A stretch of DNA of 64,000 bases from Zhihengliuella sp. (GTDB lineage Bacteria; Actinomycetota; Actinomycetes; Actinomycetales; Micrococcaceae). Position 1 is the first letter of the stretch. The number at the start of each line of letters is the position of its first letter. A model generated the notes under the pieces. The model made no database searches, had not been told where the DNA came from, and was given only the letters and a program-made list of their open reading frames with translations. This document shows positions 39,322 through 47,580 of the stretch, piece after piece. Made by a program: the position numbers and the translations under genes. The stretch is from contig NZ_JAPSJL010000012.1 of the NCBI RefSeq assembly GCF_031178195.1, positions 1 through 64,000 on the forward strand, given 5' to 3'.

Positions 39322-39476
39322 GGCGCGGAGGCCCTTCGGAGTCGGCGGATGGGTTCGATGGCTGGGGTCGGCGGCAGGGTGCCCGGATGGGGACGCGGTA
39401 CCCAATTTACCGCTCCCCCTGTCATTTGCCGGGAACTCTGGCGGTCGCGTCCGCCTACCTATAGCCTCTTGATCAA

Positions 39477-39506
39477 TGTTTGGTTTCTGAAGTGTTCGGT
39501 TTCCGA
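39477..39506. repeat. Imperfect direct repeat upstream of the M23 peptidase
   Basis: TGTTTGGTTTCTGA (39477-39490) and TGTTCGGTTTCCGA (39493-39506) match at 12 of 14 positions and are 16 bp apart. They sit in a relatively AT-rich patch 34-63 nt before the peptidase start. A 16-bp period is close to 1.5 helix turns; a tandem binding site is possible. Confidence 0.4.
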
Positions 39507-39539
39507 TCGCGGCGCCGCGGGCGTCCGCATCACGGGGGA

Positions 39540-41123
39540 ATGATGGCATCTGCTGCAGGGGCGTCCGATCCGATGCGCAGGGGCAGGCACGGTGCACGGC
39601 ACCTGTCCCGTCCGGCCGAGCCCGTTCGCGTCGCGGGTGGACCGGCCGGGACGCCGGATCCCCCACCCGAGCTCGTGGTCGCCCGGCACTCGATCTCGGC
39701 CCGAGGTGACCGTACCGCCCTCCCGCCCGAGCCCGCCATCGGCCCCCGGGGCGCCGGGGCCCTGCTCCCCCGCGCCGCCCGCCGTCGGCAGCTCCAGCGG
39801 CGGCGGCTCCAGCGGGCCGGCCTCCAGCATCGGAGCCTGCAGGGCCTGGCGATGGTCGCCGTTGCCGCGATGGCCGTCCTGGGCGCCGGCGGCAGCACGC
39901 TCACGGCCGCCACTGCGAAGGAACGGCACATCGGCTCGGTCCCGGTGGAGGACGTGGTGGCCACGACGACCGCCGCCGGACTGGACGGCTACGGACGGGT
40001 GGCGCCCGTCGTCGTACCCCTGACCCTGGGCGGCGACCCGGGCACCGTGGCGGCCTCGACCCGCGGCGGCCCCGAGGTCTCCGTGGATGGCAGCGCGGCC
40101 GACGGGGAGTCGGTGGTCCGCGCTCTGGACACCGTCCAGCTGGTGGGCGCGGCCGCCGGTCTGCCCGGTGGTCTCAGGCTGGCCCACCCGGTCGCGAACT
40201 TCCGGCTGACGAGCCCGTTCGGCTGGCGCAACAATCCCACCGGGCCCGGCCGGCACATCCACATCGGCCAGGACTACGCGGTGCCCTGCGGCGCGCCCGT
40301 TCGCGCCTCGGAGGCCGGCACCGTGGTCCAGTCGGCCTGGGCGGGGCATTCGGGGTACCGGGTGCGCATCGCCCATGGCAGCGGGGTGGACACGGCCTAC
40401 AGCCACAACTCCGTGCTGATCGCCAAGGTCGGCGAGAAGATCGCACAGGGCCAGCTGATCGCCCTCGCCGGGACCACCGGCAACTCGACGGGCTGCCATG
40501 TGCACTTCGAGGTCTACCGCGACGGCAAGTGGACGAATCCGGCGGCCTACGTGCCGCGCGTGCCGGGCCAGCCGATCCCGCTGACCCCCGAGGAACTGGA
40601 GCGGATCCGGACCGCGGACAATCCGCCGCGCGGGGCCGACCCCTCCGCGCCCCCGCTCGTTCCGGCCGGGTCGGAGAAGCCGGGCCGGGACCGTACCCCG
40701 CCCTCCAGGGAACCGAGCCCGTCGTCGCCGGCGCCGACACCGACGGAACCGGGCAAGCCCTCCACCGCCCCGTCGCCCACCGCACCGGCGGATCCACCGC
40801 CGAGCCCGACACCGAGCACTCCTGCGTCGCCGAGCCCGAAGCCGACGACTCCTGCCCCGTCGAGCCCCGCGCCCACATCGCCCGCTCCGGGCAGCCCGGA
40901 CCCCTCGGAGCCGGCGCCGTCGAAACCGGCGCCCTCGTCACCGGCGCCGAAGAGCCCGGCGACCACGAGCCCGGCGCCGTCCAGGTCTGCATCGACAAGC
41001 TCCGCCCCCGCCGCGTCGGCTCCTGCGACGAAGAGCAGCCCGGCGTCCTCGCCCGCGCCGGCGACGCAGAGCACGTCCACCGTCGTCGATGCCGTGGAGT
41101 CCGTGGCCGGGCTCGAACCGTAG
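39540..41123 (+). CDS. M23 (LytM) peptidase with membrane anchor and proline-rich tail
   Basis: A 527-residue cell-wall protein. About 100 basic, low-complexity residues precede one hydrophobic segment (102-119). A LytM domain (about 220-340) carries the zinc ligands His241 and Asp245 (HIGQD) and His320-x-His322 (CHVHFEV), with YSHN near 287. A Pro/Ser/Thr/Ala-rich tail of about 170 residues, suited to spanning or binding the wall, ends the protein. The active-site set is complete, so it may cut peptidoglycan cross-bridges. ATG 39540 or ATG 39543 follows GGGGGA. Confidence 0.85.
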   Translation: MMASAAGASDPMRRGRHGARHLSRPAEPVRVAGGPAGTPDPPPELVVARHSISARGDRTALPPEPAIGPRGAGALLPRAARRRQLQRRRLQRAGLQHRSLQGLAMVAVAAMAVLGAGGSTLTAATAKERHIGSVPVEDVVATTTAAGLDGYGRVAPVVVPLTLGGDPGTVAASTRGGPEVSVDGSAADGESVVRALDTVQLVGAAAGLPGGLRLAHPVANFRLTSPFGWRNNPTGPGRHIHIGQDYAVPCGAPVRASEAGTVVQSAWAGHSGYRVRIAHGSGVDTAYSHNSVLIAKVGEKIAQGQLIALAGTTGNSTGCHVHFEVYRDGKWTNPAAYVPRVPGQPIPLTPEELERIRTADNPPRGADPSAPPLVPAGSEKPGRDRTPPSREPSPSSPAPTPTEPGKPSTAPSPTAPADPPPSPTPSTPASPSPKPTTPAPSSPAPTSPAPGSPDPSEPAPSKPAPSSPAPKSPATTSPAPSRSASTSSAPAASAPATKSSPASSPAPATQSTSTVVDAVESVAGLEP

Positions 41124-41253
41124 ACAGGTCCGGGCTCAGGACCTTCTCAGGTTGTGACGGACTCCTCCGCCCCCGCGCGAGTCCTCCGACTCGGTGCGCC
41201 ACGCGAGGCTCTAAAGTAGGACGAGCACACAAGCGAAAGGCGTCAGCGAGCAC

Positions 41254-42138
41254 ATGACGGAACAGGTCACGCCGATCGGCGGCACCCAGCGAGTCCAGGT
41301 CTCACCCGAGGGACTCGTCAAGGTCGGCGCCCGGCCCGGATTCTTCGAGTACGCACGGCAGATCTGGCAGTTCCGGTCGTTCATCCACTTCGACTCGCGT
41401 TCGCGCATCGCCACGGGCAACAGCGACGACGCCCTGGGTCGGATCTGGCTGGTCCTAAACCCGATCCTGAACGGCGCCACGTACTTCTTCGTCTTCGGCG
41501 TCCTGCTGAACACCGCCAAGGGCATCGAGAACTTCATCGCCTATCTGATCATCGGCGTTTTCATGTTCCGGTTCACGACCGGGTCCATCACCCAGGGCGC
41601 CCGCGCCCTGAACAACAACCAGTCGATGATGCGCGCCTTCAACTTCCCGCGCGCCACGCTGCCGCTGGCCGTGAACGTCCGCGAGCTGATGTCCCAGGTC
41701 ATCGTCATCACCACCATGCTGGTGCTCATCCTCGCCATCCCGCCGCTGGAGCGGATCACCTGGCTGTGGTTCCTCCTCGTCCCGGTGGTCCTCGTCCAGT
41801 TCCTCTTCAACCTGGGCCTCAGCCTGCTGCTCTGCCGGATCGTCACGCGGCTCCCGGACGTCGTCAACCTCATCTCGTTCGGAACGCGGATCTGGCTCTA
41901 CCTCTCGTGCGTCTTCTTCTCGCTGGAGCGCTTCGAGAACCACCCGGGCATCTACCAGGCGATGCAGCTGAACCCCCTCTTCTGCGTCCTGGACATCACG
42001 CGCGACATCCTGCTCTACGGGAACGTCCCGAGCCTCGAGCGCTGGGCCGTGCTCGGTGCCTGGACTCTCGTGCTGCTGATCGTCGGCTCGATCGCCTTCT
42101 GGAAGGCCGAAGAGTCCTACAACCAGGAAAGGGCCTAG
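41254..42138 (+). CDS. wzm: Polysaccharide ABC exporter, permease (Wzm/TagG type)
   Basis: A 294-residue ABC-2 permease with six hydrophobic helices and an amphipathic N-terminal stretch (FFEYARQIWQFRSFIHFDSR) typical of Wzm and TagG. It forms the channel that moves a lipid-linked polymer across the membrane. It is 4 nt upstream of the matching ATPase gene. A possible -10 element, TAAAGT, lies at 41212-41217. The gene opens the plus-strand arm of the polysaccharide locus. Confidence 0.93.
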   Translation: MTEQVTPIGGTQRVQVSPEGLVKVGARPGFFEYARQIWQFRSFIHFDSRSRIATGNSDDALGRIWLVLNPILNGATYFFVFGVLLNTAKGIENFIAYLIIGVFMFRFTTGSITQGARALNNNQSMMRAFNFPRATLPLAVNVRELMSQVIVITTMLVLILAIPPLERITWLWFLLVPVVLVQFLFNLGLSLLLCRIVTRLPDVVNLISFGTRIWLYLSCVFFSLERFENHPGIYQAMQLNPLFCVLDITRDILLYGNVPSLERWAVLGAWTLVLLIVGSIAFWKAEESYNQERA

Positions 42139-42142
42139 AGGC

Positions 42143-43036
42143 ATGACCGAGCAGAATCTCGAGCAGGGCATCACCCAGGACGCTCCGCAGAACGACGAGC
42201 CGGGCCTGGACCGCGATGTCGCCGTCGTCGTCGACCGCGTGTCCATGACCTACAAGGTCCGGGCCAAGGACGACGAGGGCAAGCGCACGCTCCGCCGCCG
42301 AGCCCTGGACTTCATCGGCACCGCCACGGTGGACGTCCACGCCCTCAAGGAGCTCACGTTCGTAGCGCACCGGGGCGAGAGCGTCGGCGTCATCGGCACC
42401 AACGGCTCGGGCAAGTCCACGCTGATGAAGATCCTCACCGGGCAGATCAACCCGACGAGCGGCACCGTCCACGCCACGAGTACGCCCGTGATGCTCGGCG
42501 TCAACGCGGCCCTGCAGCCGCAGATCTCCGGCAACGACAACATCACGCTGGGCTGCCTGGCCATGGGCATGACCCGCCGGCAGCTGGAGGCCAAGCGCGA
42601 GAGCATCATCGCCCTGGCCGGCCTGCAGGACTCCATCCACCTGCCCCTGAAGTCCTACTCGTCGGGTATGTCCGCGCGCCTGCAGTTCGCGATCGCCACC
42701 TCGATCGATCCGGACATCCTCATCATCGACGAGGCGCTCAACACGGGCGACGCGCAGTTCCGGGAGAAGACCCGGCAGCACCTGGACTCCCTCCGCGGCC
42801 AGGCCGGCTGCGTCTTCCTGGTCAGCCACTCCTTGGGCACGATCCGCGAGATGTGCAGCCGCGTGCTCTGGATCGAGCGGGGCGAGCTGATCATGGACGG
42901 CGACCCGGCCGAGGTCACCGAGCAGTACAACTCCTACGCCGGCCAGATGGGCCGCGGCCGGATCAAGCGTCCCCGCCAGCAGCGCGAGGCCCTGAAGAAG
43001 CAGCTGGTCAAGACCGACGTCGTCTGGAGCCCGTAG
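42143..43036 (+). CDS. wzt: Polysaccharide ABC exporter, ATPase (Wzt/TagH type)
   Basis: A 297-residue nucleotide-binding subunit. Walker A GTNGSGKST is at residues 85-93, the signature YSSGMSARLQFAIATS and Walker B ILIIDEALNTGD follow, and the switch His is in LVSHSLGTI. An N-terminal extension of about 25 residues precedes the ABC core. There is no large C-terminal carbohydrate-binding domain like that of E. coli O9a Wzt, so export is probably not gated by a capped chain end. It pairs with the permease directly upstream. Confidence 0.94.
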   Translation: MTEQNLEQGITQDAPQNDEPGLDRDVAVVVDRVSMTYKVRAKDDEGKRTLRRRALDFIGTATVDVHALKELTFVAHRGESVGVIGTNGSGKSTLMKILTGQINPTSGTVHATSTPVMLGVNAALQPQISGNDNITLGCLAMGMTRRQLEAKRESIIALAGLQDSIHLPLKSYSSGMSARLQFAIATSIDPDILIIDEALNTGDAQFREKTRQHLDSLRGQAGCVFLVSHSLGTIREMCSRVLWIERGELIMDGDPAEVTEQYNSYAGQMGRGRIKRPRQQREALKKQLVKTDVVWSP

Positions 43037-44823
43037 TGCCGCGGCCCAACGCCGCGCGGCTGCCGGCCGGGGTGCGGAAGATCGCCCGCGCCGGCCGGGC
43101 CCGCGCCCAGCGAGTCAGGGACCGGGCCACCGACCGCGCCACACTGCTCGCGCTGCGCGCCGCGACGCCCCCCTGGCGGGAGGGTATCCCGGAGAGTGCC
43201 TGGCCCGCCCTCGGTCCCCGCGACCGGCGCGCCGTCGCCGACGTCGACGACCCCGTGTCCTACTTCCTCCCCCTGGCCGAGCCGTGGCGCCTGCGCGCCG
43301 TCCTGCGGCCCGATGCCAGGAACAGCGTCGTCCTCATCCTGGCCTCCGGCGGCAGCCCCCCGGCCCTGCCCGCCGCGGAGCGCGCCCGATTCCTCGTGGT
43401 CGTCTCGGTCGACGGCACGCCCGTCCCCACCCCGACGGAGCTGCCCCGCGGTTCGCGCATCCTGAGGGTCCGCCTCCCCAACGCCGGGCAGTACCTGGCC
43501 CTCCTGAACTCGTGCGCGGCCGTGTGGGCGCCGGAGGACGCCGACGAGGGGCTGCTGGCGCCCTGGATCCTGGCCTCCCGTCTCGCGGGTGTCCCGGTCC
43601 GCCGCTTCGCGCCGGGCACGCGTCTCTCGGCCCAGCCCCGGTACCGCGACGAGCCCGGCTACGGGGGCGGCCCCTGGGGCGCGGAGCGCCGCCGCACCCG
43701 CCTCGGCGCGCTCAGCGAGCTGTCCGCCGCGCGCGAGCCGGGCGGAGCCCTGCGGGAGGCGCGGACCACCACGGACGACGACGTCGTCGCCGCACCTGGG
43801 GCCTCCCCGGGGGCGGGACCGCGCGCGCAGGTGCGCGAGTCGCGCCGCATCCTCCTGGCCGGCCACGACCTCAAATTCACGCCTGAAATCGTCGCCGCGC
43901 TCGAGACCGCCGGCCACGAGGTCCTCGTGGACCAGTGGGAGGGGCACAACCGCCACCGCACCGACCGCTCCCGCGAGCTGGCCGCGGACGTCGACGTCGT
44001 CTGGTGCGAGTGGGCCCTGGGCAACTCGGTCTGGTTCACCCGGAACGTGCCGGCCTCCACCCGCGTGGTCACGCGCTTCCACCTCCAGGAGATCACCACC
44101 GACTTCCCGCGGCACATCGGGTTCGACGGCGACCGGCACATGGTCTTCGTCGGCGAGCACATCCGCCGCGAGGCGAACCGGCACTTCGGCTGGGCCCGCA
44201 TGAAGACCAGCACCATCACCAACGCCGTGCGCGTCCCGGAGCAGGCCACGCTCGGCGACCCGCACCGGATCGGGATGGTCGGCGTGACCCCGGCACGCAA
44301 GGGCCTGGCGACGGCACTGGACCTGCTCGAGGAGCTGCGCGCCGTCGACCCCGCCTACGCACTGCACCTGAAGGGCTACCGCCCCACCGACTACGCCTGG
44401 TTCCGGGAGCGCTCCACCGAGCAGGAGTACTTCCAGGAGCAGTACCGCCGGATCGAGCAGTCGCGCCTGCTGCGCGGCGCCGTCCACTGGGACGGCTACA
44501 GCGCCGATCTGGACCCCTGGTACGCACGGATGGGCGTGGCGCTGTCCACCAGCGACTTCGAGTCCTTCCACTTCACACTCCCGGACGGGGCGGTCCGCGG
44601 CGCCGCGCCGCGCTCCCTCGCCTGGCCGGGCAGCGACCTGCTCTACCCGCCGCAGTGGCTCGCGGCGGACGCGACCGGGCTGGCCGAGTCGATCCTCCCG
44701 CTGCGCGATCCGCAGGTCCACGCCGCCGCCGTAGCGGAGGCGGACGCGTACTGCCGCGCCCGGTATGCGACGGAGGTCGTGGTGGAGGAATTCGTCGGAG
44801 CGCTGCTCGGCGGGCGCGGCTGA
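43036..44823 (+). CDS. Large glycosyltransferase with AGHDLKF motif (group B, first copy)
   Basis: A 595-residue cytoplasmic protein starting at GTG 43036, which overlaps the wzt stop (TAGTG). An arginine-rich leader (1-40) and a poorly conserved N-terminal domain (50-230) precede a GT-B-like transferase region from residue 270, opening with RRILLAGHDLKFTPEIVAAL. Later motifs include GMVGVTPARKGLATALDLLEEL and a sugar-nucleotide-site-like segment STSDFESFHFTLPDGAVRG. The same AGHDLKF-led region is in the 744-residue protein at 57178-59412. Probable polymer glycosyltransferase; sugar unknown. Confidence 0.75.
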   Translation: MPRPNAARLPAGVRKIARAGRARAQRVRDRATDRATLLALRAATPPWREGIPESAWPALGPRDRRAVADVDDPVSYFLPLAEPWRLRAVLRPDARNSVVLILASGGSPPALPAAERARFLVVVSVDGTPVPTPTELPRGSRILRVRLPNAGQYLALLNSCAAVWAPEDADEGLLAPWILASRLAGVPVRRFAPGTRLSAQPRYRDEPGYGGGPWGAERRRTRLGALSELSAAREPGGALREARTTTDDDVVAAPGASPGAGPRAQVRESRRILLAGHDLKFTPEIVAALETAGHEVLVDQWEGHNRHRTDRSRELAADVDVVWCEWALGNSVWFTRNVPASTRVVTRFHLQEITTDFPRHIGFDGDRHMVFVGEHIRREANRHFGWARMKTSTITNAVRVPEQATLGDPHRIGMVGVTPARKGLATALDLLEELRAVDPAYALHLKGYRPTDYAWFRERSTEQEYFQEQYRRIEQSRLLRGAVHWDGYSADLDPWYARMGVALSTSDFESFHFTLPDGAVRGAAPRSLAWPGSDLLYPPQWLAADATGLAESILPLRDPQVHAAAVAEADAYCRARYATEVVVEEFVGALLGGRG

Positions 44824-44908
44824 ACCCGCCGCGCACGACGACGAACGCGCTCGCGCAGACCGCGACCCGGCCTCCGGCGGCCGCGACACACTGGATGAGG
44901 AGCAACGG

Positions 44909-47536
44909 ATGACGAACGGGCAGCGCCCGCACCTGGCGATGCTGGTCGGCAACCTCGTGGTCGGGGACTCCCGGGTCCTCAAGGCCGCCGAGAGCGCCGT
45001 GAGGTCCGGCTACCGGGTCACCATCGTCGGGGAACGGAACCGAACCGTGACGCCCTTCGGGGCACACGAGGACATCCCGATCTACCGTCTCTCGATCCCC
45101 TTCGAGCGGACCATCCGCCGTCAGGCCGAGGAGGCCTTCGGTTCCGCGTCCAACGCGTGGCGATCGCGCCTGCTCGCCGGCATGCTCGAGGACGAGGACG
45201 TCGATGCCGACGCCGTCGAGCGGCGGCACCGCGGCCCGGCACAGGGCTCCCCGGCGGACCGGGTCCGGGCCCTCGTGGGCGCCCGGCCCCGGCGCGGGGC
45301 GGGTCCGGCGGGCGCGGCCAGCGACCGCGTCGACGTCGGGACGGACGGCGCCGAGGCGGGCGCCCGCCGGTGGCGCGCGACGTTCGAGCGGATCCGCACC
45401 GGCCCCACGGCTGACGGCCTGCGCGAGGGCGCCGCCGTCGTCGGCTCCCGGTACCGCCGGCTCTGGCCGCAGATCGAGGACTACGAGGAGGCGTTCCTCC
45501 GCGCGCTCGTCGCGCTGGAGCCCGACCTGATCCATGTGCACGACCGGCACCCGCTGCCCGCGGCGGACACCTACGCCGCCTGGCGTGCTGCCCAGGGCCG
45601 TCCCGTGCGCTGGGTCTACGACGCACACGAGTGGCTCCCCGGAGTGCACTTCGCCGGCGGCCCGGCGGTCCGCACGGCCTGGCTCGCCGCGGAGCGGGAC
45701 CTGATCCGCCGCGCCGACGCGGTCATCTCCGTCTCCGACGAACTGGCGGACCGCATGCAGCAGCGCCACCGCCTGCCGGAGCGCCCCGCCGTCGTCGTCA
45801 ACGCACCCTCCGCGGGACGGCACCCGATGGACCCCTCCGACCGCCGCACCCTGCGCCAGGAGTGCGGGCTCGACGCCGCCACGCCGCTGCTGGTGTACGT
45901 CGGCAAGCTCTCCGAATCGCGCGGCATCTTCGACGCCGTCGCCGCTCTGCCGCATCTGCCCGGGGTGCATCTGGCGTTCGTCGCCAACCGGGATCCCAGG
46001 CTCCGCGAGCGCTTGCGGGAGTCGGCGGCGGCGCTCGGCGTCGCCGACCGCGTGCACCTCCACGACTACGTGCCCGCGCGCAATGTCACCTGGTACGTCG
46101 CCTCGGCGACGGTGGGCCTGAGCCCGCTGCACCCGACGACGGCGCACGAGGCGGCGCTGCCGACCAAGATCCGCGAGTACATCCAGTCCGGCCTGCCCCT
46201 GGTGGTCTCCGACCTCGCCGCGCAGGCCGCCTTCGTCCGCGAGCACGGCCTCGGCACCGCGCACCGGCCGGGCGATCCGCAGGACCTGGCCCGGGCCGTC
46301 GCCGCGGTGCTCGACGACGTCGACCGGTTCCGCGAGCGGTTGACCGACGAGTTCATGCTGGCGCACACGTGGGAGGGCAGCGAACCCGTCCTCGAAGCGG
46401 TGTGGAACGGGCTCCATCCGGCGGCTCCGTCCGGCCCGACCGGCGGCACGGGCGGCACGGGAGCGGCCGGGTCCCACGGACAGGACTGGCTGGTCGTCGG
46501 ACCCGTCACGCCCGCCCTCCGGGCGATCCTGGGCACGGCGGCCGAGCTGGCGGAGACCGACGGCGCGCGTCCGGAGGTCCGCTCCATCGACCGTCCGGCC
46601 GCGCCCGAGCGCCCTGACCTGTTCGGGCGACTCCCGGGCCTGCCGGAGGCCACGGCGGCCGTCTCCGAGATCGCACGGGGCACCAAGGCCGTCGTGCTCG
46701 GCGACGGACTGCCGGCGCTCAACGGGCATGCGGGCTCCCCGGAGGCCGAGCGCCTCATCCTGGAGGCGCTGGGATCCCGCTCGGTGGTGGTCCTCGACCC
46801 GGACGCGCTCTTCTCCAGGCGCCGGCTGCGCGAGGCGAAGCCGGACCATCCCCTGCTCGACCTGAGCGGTCCGGGGGCCACGCGCTACGACAAGCAGACC
46901 GCCCGCATCCGGGAGAGCCTCCGGCATGGCCAGTGGCCGGTGCTGACCTGGGGCGAACTCGCGGCCCGCCAGTTCCCCGAGGCCGCCTGGCTGCCCTACC
47001 CCGCCCCGCGGTCGTGGACGGACGGGCGAGCGCAGGAGCACCGGCCCGGCGCGGCGGGCACCGGCGGCCCGGCGCGGGTCCTCCTCGCCGGCGTCCGGCG
47101 ATCGGCCGCCGAGAACAGGCAGCTGGCGGACGCAGCCGCCGCCTGGCGCGCCGACGGGCTCGAGGTCGTCGAGCTACCGCAGTTCGCTCCCGGGGCGCCG
47201 GTCCCGGAGGCCCTGCTGGACTCGATCGGCCGCCCCGCCGTCGTGGTGGACGCGCTGGCCTCGGGAGAGCCGAGCCCCGTGGCCGTCATGGCGTGGGCGC
47301 ACGGTCTCCCGGTGGTCGGCGGCGCGCCGCACCCCCTGCGGGAGGACCTCGCCCGCACGGCCCCGCTGATCGTGACCGGGCTGGCGGACCTGCAGGAGTC
47401 CGTCGTCCGCGCGGCCGCTGAGCTCGCCGAGGAGACGACGGCGGCTGAACACCGGGCGGCGGCCCTCGCCTATGTGGAGCGCGTGCACCGGCAGGAATTC
47501 CTGGCCCGGTTCGGTCGAGCAGTCGGCACTGCCTGA
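44909..47536 (+). CDS. Glycosyltransferase family 4-like protein with extra C-terminal domain
   Basis: An 875-residue protein starting at ATG 44909 with AGGAG 6 nt upstream. Residues 1-510 form a GT-B fold: Rossmann start HLAMLVGNLVVGDSRVLK, acceptor-side VYDAHEWLPGVHFAGG, donor-side LLVYVGKLSESRGIFDAVA and TKIREYIQSGLPLVVSDL. After a glycine/threonine linker (about 510-525) comes a second region of 350 residues (LVVGPVTPALRAILG to the end) that looks like another degenerate Rossmann pair. The gene meets the minus-strand block 44 nt downstream. Confidence 0.8.
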   Translation: MTNGQRPHLAMLVGNLVVGDSRVLKAAESAVRSGYRVTIVGERNRTVTPFGAHEDIPIYRLSIPFERTIRRQAEEAFGSASNAWRSRLLAGMLEDEDVDADAVERRHRGPAQGSPADRVRALVGARPRRGAGPAGAASDRVDVGTDGAEAGARRWRATFERIRTGPTADGLREGAAVVGSRYRRLWPQIEDYEEAFLRALVALEPDLIHVHDRHPLPAADTYAAWRAAQGRPVRWVYDAHEWLPGVHFAGGPAVRTAWLAAERDLIRRADAVISVSDELADRMQQRHRLPERPAVVVNAPSAGRHPMDPSDRRTLRQECGLDAATPLLVYVGKLSESRGIFDAVAALPHLPGVHLAFVANRDPRLRERLRESAAALGVADRVHLHDYVPARNVTWYVASATVGLSPLHPTTAHEAALPTKIREYIQSGLPLVVSDLAAQAAFVREHGLGTAHRPGDPQDLARAVAAVLDDVDRFRERLTDEFMLAHTWEGSEPVLEAVWNGLHPAAPSGPTGGTGGTGAAGSHGQDWLVVGPVTPALRAILGTAAELAETDGARPEVRSIDRPAAPERPDLFGRLPGLPEATAAVSEIARGTKAVVLGDGLPALNGHAGSPEAERLILEALGSRSVVVLDPDALFSRRRLREAKPDHPLLDLSGPGATRYDKQTARIRESLRHGQWPVLTWGELAARQFPEAAWLPYPAPRSWTDGRAQEHRPGAAGTGGPARVLLAGVRRSAAENRQLADAAAAWRADGLEVVELPQFAPGAPVPEALLDSIGRPAVVVDALASGEPSPVAVMAWAHGLPVVGGAPHPLREDLARTAPLIVTGLADLQESVVRAAAELAEETTAAEHRAAALAYVERVHRQEFLARFGRAVGTA

Positions 47537-47552
47537 GCGGTGACCGCGCGCA

Positions 47553-47579
47553 CGTCGAGGCCCACGAAGGGCCGCGACG
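47553..47579. terminator. Hairpin in the convergent gap at 47.55 kb
   Basis: An 11-bp stem with one mismatch (47553-47563 with 47569-47579, loop ACGAA) fills the 44-nt gap between the two arms of the polysaccharide locus. It is placed to end both transcripts. Confidence 0.6.
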
Positions 47580-47580
47580 C

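Noticed and set aside
39322-39539. c-di-AMP (ydaO) riboswitch before the cell-wall peptidase gene
   Set aside because: Such riboswitches are common in front of actinobacterial wall hydrolases, but the conserved core motifs are not present in this 218-nt region.
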